This document shows positions 1 through 8,485 of a DNA stretch of 47,009 nt, piece after piece. The notes under the pieces were generated by a model. That model saw only the letters and a program-made list of their open reading frames with translations. It did not search any database and had not been told where the DNA came from. Numbering within the stretch: position 1 is the first letter of the stretch; each line of letters starts with the position of its first letter. A program made the position numbers and the translations under genes. The stretch is from Acidobacteriota bacterium. Lineage in GTDB: Bacteria > Acidobacteriota > Blastocatellia > Pyrinomonadales > Pyrinomonadaceae. The stretch covers positions 1 through 47,009 of the forward strand of contig JAFAZX010000072.1 in assembly GCA_019239425.1 (NCBI GenBank), read 5' to 3'.

Positions 1-519
<519 letters not shown>

Positions 520-579
520 CCTACCGCACCTCGCGCGCGGGTGTCTGCTGCCGCTGGCGCCGCGGGCGGCGTCAGGCTC

Positions 580-1410
580 TCAGCTCTTTCTTCTGGAGGA
601 CGAGCGCCTGGCCGTGGGCTTCGCGCCCGAGTCGCGGATGAGCGTCTTGATCTGCTCGGCGTTGTGCGCGGGTTGGAAGTCGTGCGGGTGCAGCGCGGTG
701 TAGGTCTGCGCCGGCGCTTCAGTGACGGAGAAGGAGGCGCGCGTCGAGCCCTCGGCGGCGTCCTTCTTCAAAATGAAGACGCCCTCCTGTCCCGGCTCGA
801 ACTTGGGCGCGTTGGCCCAGGCCACGTCGTTGCTGGCGGGGAAGCGCACGACGATCTGCTTGACCGTCGGCTGCCCCTTGTCCACCTGCTTGACGTTGAC
901 GACCGCCTCGCGCCAGTGTGCGTTGTGCTCGCTCACGCGGCCGCCGCCGCCGGAGGCCGCACGCCCGACCGCGCCTTTCGGCACGCCCACGCTCACGACC
1001 TTGCCGGTCACGATCATGTCCGCGCCCGCCAGGCGCTCCTGCAACTCGGGCGGCGCGGCCGAGGCCGCGGGCGGCGCGGCCGAAGCGGCGCGCGCCTCCG
1101 ACTGGTCGATGTCCGTGTGGCCGATGGCCTTCGCGGAGACGCCTTCGCCGAAGAGGAGGTCGGCCGCGTAGAAGAGCGCGGTCGTCCCCTCTTTGGCCTT
1201 GTGGCCCGGCTCGAGCTGGAGGGTAATCTCCTTGCCCGCGTAGCGCTCGAGCAGCGCGGGCGCGCGGACGACCTCGTCCACCCTCACGACGGCCGTCCGC
1301 GGCGTGACGGGCACGCCCGCCGCGGCCGCCGCCTTCGTCTTCAAGACCGTCCCCTTGAAGACGAAGGCGGCCCGCTCGTTCAACTCCGCTTCGGTCAACT
1401 TCTCCGCCAT
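580..1410 (-). CDS. Unknown protein, paralogue of the 3105-4007 gene, with basic RRSS tail
   Basis: A 276-residue protein of no family I recognise. It has two similar beta-rich blocks: residues 15-65 (FVFKGTV, VVRVDEV, EITLQL) and 130-212 (MIVTGKVVSV, REAVVNVKQVDKG, IVVRFPAS). Each follows a pattern of G-x-V, then V-x-VDxV, then a V-x-V strand, as in OB-like or TIMP-like barrels (inference). An Ala/Pro linker at about 105-122 separates them. There is no signal peptide, so a cytoplasmic site is likely. The C-terminus (267-276) is basic and serine-rich, with RRSS and RRKS triplets that resemble basophilic kinase sites. It is clearly paralogous to the 3105-4007 product, sharing VSEH..HWREAV and the RFPAS-D-APKFE-GQ-G run. 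Start is the ATG at 1410. Confidence 0.85.
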   Translation of the reverse strand: MAEKLTEAELNERAAFVFKGTVLKTKAAAAAGVPVTPRTAVVRVDEVVRAPALLERYAGKEITLQLEPGHKAKEGTTALFYAADLLFGEGVSAKAIGHTDIDQSEARAASAAPPAASAAPPELQERLAGADMIVTGKVVSVGVPKGAVGRAASGGGGRVSEHNAHWREAVVNVKQVDKGQPTVKQIVVRFPASNDVAWANAPKFEPGQEGVFILKKDAAEGSTRASFSVTEAPAQTYTALHPHDFQPAHNAEQIKTLIRDSGAKPTARRSSSRRKS

Positions 1411-1484
1411 CTCAAGAACCCCCAATGCGGAAACTCTACTCCTGCGAGGGCGGCGGAGCAAACGAGGCGCGGCGCGCCGCGGCG

Positions 1485-3077
1485 TCAGCCATTCACCTTG
1501 AAGAAGAAGGGGTCGATGGAGGGGTTGACCGGCGTCACGTTGTCCACGTCGAGCAGCGTGCCGTTCTGGAAGTTGGCGTTGCGCTGGTAGACGACCCCCG
1601 AGGGGAAGTTCTCCTTCCGCGGCGAGTTGCTGCCGGAGAAGACGCCGTAGAAGTCTCTGCCGACGGCCTGCAGGTGCGCGTAGTCGCCGAGGTACGGGTC
1701 GAACTGTTTGAGCGGCCGGTTGTTGGGAGCCCTGTGCAGCTCGAAGACGGTCTCGGGCGTCCCCGTCGGCTTGAGGATTTCGAACTTGGTGACCCACGTC
1801 CGCGCCGACGTGCTGGTGCCGGTCAACTGCTGGTAGAGGAAGCCGACCCGGCCGGCGCTGTTGATGGCGAGGCCCGGGTTGAGCGCGTCGCGCAGCATCG
1901 TGCGGAAGTTGGCCGTCCAGGTTTCGCCGGCGTCCACCGACTTGAAGACGTGCAGGCCGTAGATGCCGCCCGGCTGGTCGTCGTTGTAGGCCATGTAGAC
2001 CGTGTTCTTGTTCGCCGGGTCGACGGCGATGGCCACGTCGCCGCCGGTGCGCTGCTGCCCGAGGAAGCCGTTGAAGTTGAACTGCGCGCCGCGGACGACG
2101 CGCATGCCGGCCTTGTTGTCGTTGGGGTCGACCAGGTCGGTGAAGGGGTTCGGCCCGACGCCGCCGCGGTCGTCGCGCACGACCACGATGTCGGCCGTCC
2201 CACGCCCGGTGGCGTGGTCGTAGGAGCGCCACGCGTGGAAGACGGCGTAGACCGTCCCGTCGGGGTGGATGGCCGGGCGGATGGTCGGGCCGTCCTGGCC
2301 GGGCGTGATGCGCGACTCGATCCTGACCTTCCGGAAGGTCGCGGCGGCGGCGCCGCCGTTGAGCGACTGGTCGATGGTCGCGGTGCGGCCGTCGGGCGCG
2401 TTGAAGTCGTTGTCGCCGACGTAGACGCGATCCTTCCCCTTGTCGGGGCCGCTCGCCACCGTCATGGCCTGGACGTAAGGCTGGTCGACGCCGTTCCCCG
2501 TGCGGTCTTCGAGGACGGTCATCGTCGCCGTGCTCTGGAAGTTTTTCGTCCGCAGGATGTTCAGCCGCGTCTTTTCGTCGACGATGGGGAAGCGGATGAT
2601 GCCCGCGTAGAGGACGTTGCTCGAGGAGCCGAAGGCGACCGTGATGTCGGCCGTGGCCGAGCGGTCGGCGATGGTGCTGGGCACGATGGCGTTCAGCGTC
2701 CAGGTGTTGCCGCCGTCGGTCGAGACGTAGATTGGCGCGCGCCCGCTGCCCGCCGGGTCGGGCGTGAAGGCCGAGGCCGCGATCTGCAGGGGGTTGGCCG
2801 GGTTGACGGCCACCGTCGGCTCGCTGTCCTGGTGGTCTTCGCCGCTCAGGGACTTCGGGATCATGTTGACGACGAGCACGCCGGACGCGGCGTGCGACAC
2901 CCCGGCCTTGCCCGCGCCCTTCTTCGAGCCGGACTTCTTGGACGTGGCCTTCTTCGCCGCGGCCTTCTTCGACGTAGACTTCTTGGACGTGGACTTCTTC
3001 GACGTAGACTTCTTCGCCGCGGCCTTCTTCGCTGAGGATTTGCCGGACGACTTCCCGCCGCTCTTCTTGGTTGTCAT
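1485..3077 (-). CDS. BNR/sialidase-like beta-propeller with Lys/Ser/Thr-rich N-terminal tail
   Basis: A 530-residue protein. Residues 4-58 are an H1-histone-like low-complexity tail built from KKS, KKST and KKAA units; the rest is a beta-propeller of the BNR/exo-alpha-sialidase type. An Asp-box-like YVSTDGGNTWT and a second copy (VFKSVDAGETWT) are visible. There is no signal peptide, unusual because most such propellers are exported. The ATG at 3077 is preceded by GGAGG at good spacing; a TTG at 3089 would add four residues. The gene lies 27 bases after one paralogue and 74 before the other. Catalytic sialidase activity is not supported: I see no clear Arg triad or FRIP motif. The repetitive tail DNA (about 2935-3065) may vary in length between strains. 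Confidence 0.85.
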   Translation of the reverse strand: MTTKKSGGKSSGKSSAKKAAAKKSTSKKSTSKKSTSKKAAAKKATSKKSGSKKGAGKAGVSHAASGVLVVNMIPKSLSGEDHQDSEPTVAVNPANPLQIAASAFTPDPAGSGRAPIYVSTDGGNTWTLNAIVPSTIADRSATADITVAFGSSSNVLYAGIIRFPIVDEKTRLNILRTKNFQSTATMTVLEDRTGNGVDQPYVQAMTVASGPDKGKDRVYVGDNDFNAPDGRTATIDQSLNGGAAAATFRKVRIESRITPGQDGPTIRPAIHPDGTVYAVFHAWRSYDHATGRGTADIVVVRDDRGGVGPNPFTDLVDPNDNKAGMRVVRGAQFNFNGFLGQQRTGGDVAIAVDPANKNTVYMAYNDDQPGGIYGLHVFKSVDAGETWTANFRTMLRDALNPGLAINSAGRVGFLYQQLTGTSTSARTWVTKFEILKPTGTPETVFELHRAPNNRPLKQFDPYLGDYAHLQAVGRDFYGVFSGSNSPRKENFPSGVVYQRNANFQNGTLLDVDNVTPVNPSIDPFFFKVNG

Positions 3078-3104
3078 GGCTGCCTCCAAGGTCTCTTCTG
3101 CGAC

Positions 3105-4007
3105 TTAACTCTCCGTCCCTTCCGCTTCGTTTTCGAGCAGGCTGTTGATGCCGCCCGCCTCGCCGTAGGGCTGATAGTCCATCGGGCTGAGCGCGGTGTA
3201 TACCTCCTCGGTCGCGGTGGTCTCCGCGGCCGTGATGCCGAAGGAGGCCGCGTGCGTCGCGCCCTTAGCCCCGCCCTTGGCCCCGCCCTTGGCCCCGCCT
3301 TTGGCCCCGCCCTTCCTGGCGGCGACCTTCGTCTCGACCTTCGTCTTGTTCACCATGAAATGGCCCTGCTGGCCCGCCTCGAACTTCGGCGCGCGGTACC
3401 AGCGCACGTCCGTGCTGGCCGGGAAGCGTATGACGATCTCCCTGCCCCCCTGCTCGCCCTTGTGCACCTCGTCGATCTGGATGACGGCCTCGCGCCAGTG
3501 CGGCGTGTGCTCGCTGACCGGCCCGGGGGCCGGCTCGGCGGCGGCCGTGCGGCTGGCGCGCGTGCGGGCCTCGGAGGGGAGGCGGACGGCGGCGACCTGG
3601 CCGGAGACGACCAGCGCGGCGTCGTCGAAGCGCTGCCGCACCGCCTGCTTGCGCCTCTGCTCGACCGGGTCTTGCGGCGCGGCGAGGATGCCGAAGTGGC
3701 TCCGCCTCACCGGCTCCTGCTTGACCGACTGGACGGCCAGCCCGTCGGCGAAAATCCAACCGTAGGTGTGGAAGATCAGCTCCTGCCCGGGCTGCGCCGT
3801 CTGCCGCCCGGACAGTTGCACGGTGACCCTCCGGCCCTGCCACTTAGCCAGCAGCCGCGGGGCGGAGATGATCTGGTCGACGTTCACCACGAGCGTCTGC
3901 CCGTTCGGCACGACGTTCTTGATGGTGCAGGCCTTCACCTCCTGCACGGTGCCTTTGAAGATGAAGGTCGCCTCAGGCTGTCCCTCGTTACGGGCCTTGG
4001 TTGCCAT
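3105..4007 (-). CDS. Unknown protein, paralogue of the 580-1410 gene, with GGAK repeats
   Basis: A 300-residue protein with two related beta-rich blocks, residues 13-65 (FIFKGTV, VVNVDQI, RVTVQL) and 129-219 (LVVSGQVAAV, REAVIQIDEVHKG, IVIRFPAS, APKFEAGQQG). A tandem GGAK repeat (about 232-249), absent from the paralogue, is inserted before the C-terminal part. There is no signal peptide and no recognised family. The start is set by the ATG at 4007 with a strong AAGGAG site; the upstream in-frame extension to 4127 is not needed. This is the first gene of the kinase-linked operon, and a TGTCACAGAG motif lies about 60 bases upstream. Both paralogues flank the propeller gene, suggesting a partnership (inference). 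Confidence 0.85.
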   Translation of the reverse strand: MATKARNEGQPEATFIFKGTVQEVKACTIKNVVPNGQTLVVNVDQIISAPRLLAKWQGRRVTVQLSGRQTAQPGQELIFHTYGWIFADGLAVQSVKQEPVRRSHFGILAAPQDPVEQRRKQAVRQRFDDAALVVSGQVAAVRLPSEARTRASRTAAAEPAPGPVSEHTPHWREAVIQIDEVHKGEQGGREIVIRFPASTDVRWYRAPKFEAGQQGHFMVNKTKVETKVAARKGGAKGGAKGGAKGGAKGATHAASFGITAAETTATEEVYTALSPMDYQPYGEAGGINSLLENEAEGTES

Positions 4008-4064
4008 AAGCAGCTCCTTATTTGTTGTTCGGGCCTTATGAAGAATAGGGTCGGTGACGGCCGG

Positions 4065-4075
4065 CTCTGTGACAC
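4065..4075 (-). promoter_or_regulatory. TGTCACAGAG motif upstream of the 3105-4007 gene
   Basis: On the minus strand this reads GTGTCACAGAG, 58 bases before the ATG at 4007. The same TGTCACAGAG core occurs twice upstream of the peroxidase gene (14727-14781). TGTCACA resembles the -35 reported for ECF41-type sigma factors, but no matching CGTC -10 lies at the usual distance, so the role is open. Confidence 0.3.
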
Positions 4076-4133
4076 GGCGCGGGAATATATCACAGTGAGG
4101 GAAAAGCGGAACTACTTTTTTGAGCAAAAAGAA

Positions 4134-4209
4134 TTAACCACAGAGACACAGAGGCACAGCCTTGAGCTTTAGCTCTCGGCGAGCTGTGCCTCTGTGTCTC
4201 TGTGGTTAA
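4134..4209. repeat. CACAGAG-type palindromic element, copy 1
   Basis: A perfect inverted repeat: 27-base arms at 4134-4160 and 4183-4209, with core ACCACAGAGACACAGAGG, around a 22-base loop that holds its own GAGCT/AGCTC hairpin. It sits 7 bases past the stop of the esterase-like gene and upstream of the next minus-strand gene, so it could end transcription. A near-identical palindrome lies at 27386-27455. Similar sequences are, to my knowledge, scattered through several bacterial phyla as non-coding repeats. Confidence 0.9.
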
Positions 4210-4216
4210 AAACTCT

Positions 4217-5086
4217 CTACGGGAACTTCAACTCGAAGAGCGAGCCCGGCAGGCGCGTGACCGTCGAGGCACCGCCTTCGGTCGGGATGCTCACGTTGTT
4301 ACTCAGGTTGGCGCCGGCGCTGAAGCCGTACCGCACGGCCTTCGGCGCGGCGACGCCGCCGTTCGACTCGCCCTGATACCAGCCGACGCCGCGGACGGCG
4401 AACGGCTGGACGGCCTTCACCATCGCGAGGTAGTCGGCGCCGGTGCCGCCGTTCGAAGTCTCCCACTCGGAGATGTTCGTCCCGTCGTGCGTCGCCTGAA
4501 TCAGGCCGACGGGGACGCCGAGTTTTAAAGACAACTCAAGGCCCGCCCAGTAGCCGACGGCCGAAAAGTCGTCGGCGGTGGCCGGGTCGGAAATCTGCCA
4601 ACTGCTCGTCGCCGGGCCGCTGCCGGCCGTCATGCGGAAGAGGCGTATGTTGTGGTTGCCGGCGTCGGCGATGTAGGGCGCGCTGTCGTTGGCGTTGCTC
4701 AGCGGGAACCCCATGTTCGACTGGCCGGACATCAACCAGACCTCGCCGACCTGCACGCCCGTCAAAGCTATCGAAGGCGAGCCGGTCGCCGACACGGTCA
4801 GGGTGGACGGCGAGGCGCTCGCGCTCATGCTGCCCAGGTTCGCCTGCCACTTGCCGTTCGAGCTGACGACGGTCGAGACGGTCTGGTTCTGGAACTGGAC
4901 GGTCACGGTCGAGCCCGCGTCCCCGTCGCCGAAGACGGGGCAGGTCATGCCTCTCTGGAGAACCATGTTCGACCGGAAGATGGGGTTGAGCGAGACGGCC
5001 GCGGACGCGCGCCCGCCCGCGAGCCCGCCGAGCAGCAACGCCGCCAGTGCGGCCAGCGCGCCGGGCCAGGATACAGAGACCCTCAT
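4217..5086 (-). CDS. Sialate O-acetylesterase-like protein with central deletion
   Basis: A 289-residue exported protein with a signal peptide at about 1-30. It begins like a sialate O-acetylesterase/SGNH esterase: MVLQRG (41-46), the nucleophile block GQSNM (Ser123), the FSAVGYWAG and VPVGLI stretches, and GWYQGESN (235-242). Residues 243-249 then run straight into AVRYGFSAGANLSN, which matches the extreme C-terminus of the family. The intervening part, normally one to two hundred residues and carrying the catalytic Asp-x-x-His, is missing, yet the frame is open. It is probably inactive on sialate esters, or an assembly join; a true family variant is less likely. The ATG at 5086 has a GGGAG site and gives a proper signal peptide. 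Confidence 0.8.
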   Translation of the reverse strand: MRVSVSWPGALAALAALLLGGLAGGRASAAVSLNPIFRSNMVLQRGMTCPVFGDGDAGSTVTVQFQNQTVSTVVSSNGKWQANLGSMSASASPSTLTVSATGSPSIALTGVQVGEVWLMSGQSNMGFPLSNANDSAPYIADAGNHNIRLFRMTAGSGPATSSWQISDPATADDFSAVGYWAGLELSLKLGVPVGLIQATHDGTNISEWETSNGGTGADYLAMVKAVQPFAVRGVGWYQGESNGGVAAPKAVRYGFSAGANLSNNVSIPTEGGASTVTRLPGSLFELKFP

Positions 5087-5157
5087 GTTCTTCTCCCTTC
5101 TGAAATGTGACCTGGTTCGGCAGAACAGCAGCGTTGAATTAAATCGGGCCTCAAGCC

Positions 5158-5290
5158 GGGAGCGCGGGCATCCCTGCCCGCTAGCGCGCTTGAGCGCGCT
5201 GACCGTCTCCCTCTTCATCTCAACGTTGAAGGTTGAGATTCCCTGCTTTCGCGCTGGCGCGCTCAGGCGGGCAGGGATGCCCGCGCTCCC
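5158..5290. repeat. GGGAGCGCGGGC-type palindromic element, copy 1
   Basis: Perfect 24-base terminal inverted repeats (5158-5181 and 5267-5290, starting GGGAGCGCGGGCATCCC) enclose about 85 bases. A second copy at 14793-14933 has the same ends and a similar interior in the same orientation (shared GCGCTGACCGTCT and TTTCGCGCTG), so the whole unit is a repeat family and not just a hairpin. No reading frame inside is convincing. The rest of the gap 5087-5393 (upstream region of the esterase-like gene and tail of the MFS gene) shows nothing else I can name. Confidence 0.9.
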
Positions 5291-5393
5291 AGCGACGAGG
5301 GGTTCCTTTACTGCAATGTGGAAGACTTTTGTTCGGCCGGCGAGAAAGTATTACCGGCCCGCGCCGCTGTCAAGAGAATCTTTCGGCCGGGCG

Positions 5394-6740
5394 TTATGTC
5401 TCGGGCGGGACGCCGAGTTCGGAGGTGGTGTGGATACCTGCGGCCACCTCGGGCAGGATGCCGATGCGCGCGTAGATGGGGCGCACGTCGCGCCGCAGGG
5501 CGGGCAGCGAGAGCGCGAACCAGACGGCCCCGACGACGCAGCCCAGGCCGCCTATGAGAAGCGTGTGCGGCGCGCCGATGCGCTCGGCCGCGGCCCCCGC
5601 GAGCAGACTGCCGAAGGGCGCCGTTCCCATGAAGGCCATCGTGTAGAAGCTCATCACGCGCCCGCGCTTGTCCTCATCCACGATGGTCTGCAAGAGCGTG
5701 TTGCTCGCCGCCATCTGCACCATGAACCCGAGGCCGGTCACGACCATCAAAAGCAAAGACAGCCACAGCGCGCGCGAGAACGAGAAGGCGACGAGGCCCG
5801 CGCCGAACGCGGCGGCCATTAAGGGAATGTACTTGCCGAGGCCGAGCACAGACCTGCGCGCGGCCAGAAACATCGCGCCCGCCAGCGCGCCCACGCCCGA
5901 GGCGGCCATCAGCAGCCCGAGCGTGTTCGGCCCGCCGCGCAGAATCTCTTCGGCGAAGACCGGCATCAGAACCGTGTAAGGCATGCCGACGAGGCTGACG
6001 AGCCCGAGCAGCATGAGCACCTTGCGGATCGGCGCGAACCGCGCGGCGTAGGTGAAGCCCTCGCGCAACTGCCCGAGCACGTTCCCGCCGCGCGCCCCCT
6101 TCGACTCGCGCGGCGTGACCCTCATCGCCCAGAGCGACGCGATGACGGCGACGTAGCTCACGGCGTCGATCATGAAGCACCAGCCCTCGCCGACCGCCGC
6201 GATGACCACGCCCCCGATGGAGGGGCCGAGCAGGCGGCTCGCGTTGACCATCGACGAGTTGAGCGCGATGGCGTTCGGCAAGTCCTCCCTGCGCTCGACC
6301 ATCTCGACGACGAACGCCTGGCGCGCGGGCATGTCGAAGGCGTTGATGAGTCCCTGAAAGACGCTGAGCCAGATGACGTGGTGGATGTTGATGCGGCCGC
6401 CGAGCGCCAGCAGCGCGAGCGCGAGCGACTGGAGCAGGGACAAGACCTGCGTCGCGACGAGCAGCCGGTGCCGGTTCCAGCGGTCGACGAGGACGCCCGC
6501 GAAGGGCGCGAGCAGGAACGAAGGTATCTGCCCCGCGAAGCCGACGACGCCGAGCAGCAGCGCCGAGTCGGTCAGGCGGTAGACCAGCCAGCTCGTCGCG
6601 ATGCGCGTCATCCAGGTGCCGACCAGCGAGACGCTCTGGCCGCTGAAGAAGAGCCTGTAGTTCCTGTGCCCCAGCGCGCGCAGCATGAACCCGATGCCCG
6701 ACGCGCCCCGCTCTTTCGTTTTCGCTTCCGCCCGCGACAA
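5394..6740 (-). CDS. MFS exporter (MFS_3 / EntS-like)
   Basis: A 448-residue integral membrane protein with the hydrophobic pattern of a 12-helix major facilitator. It begins FMLRALGHRNYRLFFSGQSVSLVGTWM, with DRWNRHRLL in the loop 2-3 position, typical of the PF05977 group that exports siderophores and drugs. The start is a TTG at 6740 preceded by GGGAGG; the next in-frame Met is residue 19, too close to the first helix to be preferred. The C-terminal end (GILPEVAAGIHTT) is cytoplasmic. It is the last gene of a minus-strand run from 11800, separated by 76 bases from the protease. The substrate cannot be told. Confidence 0.9.
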   Translation of the reverse strand: MSRAEAKTKERGASGIGFMLRALGHRNYRLFFSGQSVSLVGTWMTRIATSWLVYRLTDSALLLGVVGFAGQIPSFLLAPFAGVLVDRWNRHRLLVATQVLSLLQSLALALLALGGRINIHHVIWLSVFQGLINAFDMPARQAFVVEMVERREDLPNAIALNSSMVNASRLLGPSIGGVVIAAVGEGWCFMIDAVSYVAVIASLWAMRVTPRESKGARGGNVLGQLREGFTYAARFAPIRKVLMLLGLVSLVGMPYTVLMPVFAEEILRGGPNTLGLLMAASGVGALAGAMFLAARRSVLGLGKYIPLMAAAFGAGLVAFSFSRALWLSLLLMVVTGLGFMVQMAASNTLLQTIVDEDKRGRVMSFYTMAFMGTAPFGSLLAGAAAERIGAPHTLLIGGLGCVVGAVWFALSLPALRRDVRPIYARIGILPEVAAGIHTTSELGVPPET

Positions 6741-6816
6741 GTGACGCCTCCCGCCCGAGACTAACCTCCCTTCAAATTAGACCCGGGGCTTGGCGACGGC
6801 GTCACGTAAACTTGCA

Positions 6817-7665
6817 CTAACGGTGTAATCCGCCCGCGAGCCACAGCCGCCCGGCCGCGAGGTCGAAGGTCATGAGGTAGCGGCTCATGAAGGGCTGGCC
6901 GAGGTTGCCGTCCATAATCATCTCGGTCACCACGACGGGGCTGTCGATTGGCACGCCCGGCGCGGCCTCGTACCGGAGCCGCTGTCCCTTGGCGTCGGGG
7001 TCGAGTCCGAAGATGCCGGCGTGGTCTTTCGAGATGAGCGAGACGCCGCCCGCGCCTGAGTCGAGGATGAGCCACGTCATCCCCTCCTTCGTCGGGACGC
7101 CGACGAAGGCGCTCAGGCACCGCGCGGAGCACTCGCGCGAGAGGCGCAGGGGCAGCTCCTTCATCGGCCTCGTCCTTCGTGCGAGGCTCGCGGGCGTCTC
7201 TATCGTCAACGTCCCGGCCGCCTGGTCGAGCGTCACGGCCTTGCCGTCGAAGGCGTCGAGCGAGAGCAGCCCGTCCGGTGCTTTATCGCCGGGGAACTGT
7301 TCGCCGAAATCTATCTTGCCGACGCTGACCGGCGTGAGGGCCGCGCCGCCCGCCTTAATCTCCACGTTGTCGCAGTGCGGGCCTTCGCTCTTCCGGCCGA
7401 ACATGTTGTAGCCCGTCGTCCGCCCCCAGAACTTGCACGGGATGTCTTTGGAGAACTCCTCGGTCAGCAGCGTGACGCCCCCGCCCGTGTCTAGAAGGAA
7501 GTCGCCGGGCTTGCCCTTGACGGTGACGTGCACTTTCCACAAAGCCTTGCGGAAGCGTTCGAGTTTGATGACCTGCGGCCTGACGGCCTCCCGGCCCGCG
7601 GCCGAGGCAACGGCCGGCGTCAGCGCGCAGGCGACGGCGAGAGCGACGGCGAATCTTCGAAGCAT
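6817..7665 (-). CDS. Exported retropepsin-like aspartyl protease
   Basis: A 282-residue protein with a signal peptide (1-22, ending SAAG). Two aspartic-protease motifs are visible: FLLDTGGG (Asp59) and LILDSGAGG (Asp202), each followed by hydrophobic strands, so the two lobes could form a pseudo-symmetric active site within one chain (PF13650 type). The ending (GQPFMSRYLMTFDLAAGRLWL) is typical of bacterial members. The ATG at 7665 places the signal peptide first; an ATG at 7713 would add 16 residues ahead of it and is less likely. The 103 bases upstream separate it from the esterase gene. It probably acts in the periplasm; its substrate is unknown. Confidence 0.88.
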   Translation of the reverse strand: MLRRFAVALAVACALTPAVASAAGREAVRPQVIKLERFRKALWKVHVTVKGKPGDFLLDTGGGVTLLTEEFSKDIPCKFWGRTTGYNMFGRKSEGPHCDNVEIKAGGAALTPVSVGKIDFGEQFPGDKAPDGLLSLDAFDGKAVTLDQAAGTLTIETPASLARRTRPMKELPLRLSRECSARCLSAFVGVPTKEGMTWLILDSGAGGVSLISKDHAGIFGLDPDAKGQRLRYEAAPGVPIDSPVVVTEMIMDGNLGQPFMSRYLMTFDLAAGRLWLAGGLHR

Positions 7666-7768
7666 GAATGAATGAAACCCCCTGACGAATGTTGGTGGAT
7701 TGCTCCCCTTCATACGTCGGGAAATTAAATTCGTTCCGGCTGGTAACTGGCAGATGCGGACGCGGCCC

Positions 7769-8470
7769 TCAGTCCTTGAGGAACCACTCGACCGCTTCGG
7801 CGGCGATTGCGGGCGGGACGGTGTGCGGCCCTTCGAACTCCACGTAGAGCACCTCGTAGCCCGCCTCCCGCACGCGCGGGACGATGCGGCGGCTGCACAC
7901 GTCGACGGGGAGCACGCGGTCGCGCGTGCCGTGCGAGATGAAGAGCTTGGGCGAGCCGTGCGGCGCGGCGGGCGCCATGAAGCCGGGCGAGAAAGCGAGG
8001 ACGTGCGTGAAGAGGTCGCCGTTCGTCGCGCCGAGCGACAGCGCGTAGGAGGCCCCGTCGGAGAAGCCCGCGGCGGCGACGTACGACGGGTCAACTTCGT
8101 AGCGGCCGAAGGTCTGCTCCAACGCCCGCTCGATGTAAGCGACGTCCGGCCCGTAGCCGCCTCTGATTATGTCCCACGTGTAGTCGCGCGAGTCCGGCAC
8201 GAGCAGAATCAACCCGTGCCTGTCGGCCGGGCTCTCTAAAAGGTTGACGGTGTCGCGCGCGTCGCCGCCCGCGCCGTGCAGCAGAAGCACCAGGGGCGCG
8301 GGCCATCTGTGCCCGGCGTCTTTGGGGGCGTAGACGAATCCGTCGCGCCCGCCCTCAATCTGCAAACGGTGCAGCCCCGACGGCCCCGCCGACTCGACGC
8401 GCCGCGGGCGCGCCGCGAGCCTCCCCGTCGCAAACCGCCTCGACTCGCGCGCATCCCCCTTGTCGTCCAT
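7769..8470 (-). CDS. Alpha/beta hydrolase, PHB-depolymerase/phospholipase-like esterase
   Basis: A 233-residue hydrolase without an obvious signal peptide. Oxyanion motif LLLHGAGGD, nucleophile elbow GFSDGA, acid GTRDRVLP and base EGPHTVP form a full catalytic set of the polyhydroxybutyrate-depolymerase/feruloyl-esterase group. The ATG at 8470 lies 15 bases after the stop of another alpha/beta hydrolase. It is the fourth gene of the monooxygenase-led operon and may hydrolyse ester products made by the EthA-like enzyme (inference). Confidence 0.88.
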   Translation of the reverse strand: MDDKGDARESRRFATGRLAARPRRVESAGPSGLHRLQIEGGRDGFVYAPKDAGHRWPAPLVLLLHGAGGDARDTVNLLESPADRHGLILLVPDSRDYTWDIIRGGYGPDVAYIERALEQTFGRYEVDPSYVAAAGFSDGASYALSLGATNGDLFTHVLAFSPGFMAPAAPHGSPKLFISHGTRDRVLPVDVCSRRIVPRVREAGYEVLYVEFEGPHTVPPAIAAEAVEWFLKD

Positions 8471-8485
8471 CGACAGTCCTGCCCT

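Noticed and set aside
1425..3035. Rightward open frame opposite the propeller gene
   Set aside because: Low-complexity antisense of the Lys-rich tail (GLLRRGLLRR repeats); no start signals or known domain.
1485..3077. Calling the propeller a true sialidase
   Set aside because: Asp-box-like repeats are present but no catalytic Arg triad or FRIP motif is clear, and there is no signal peptide.
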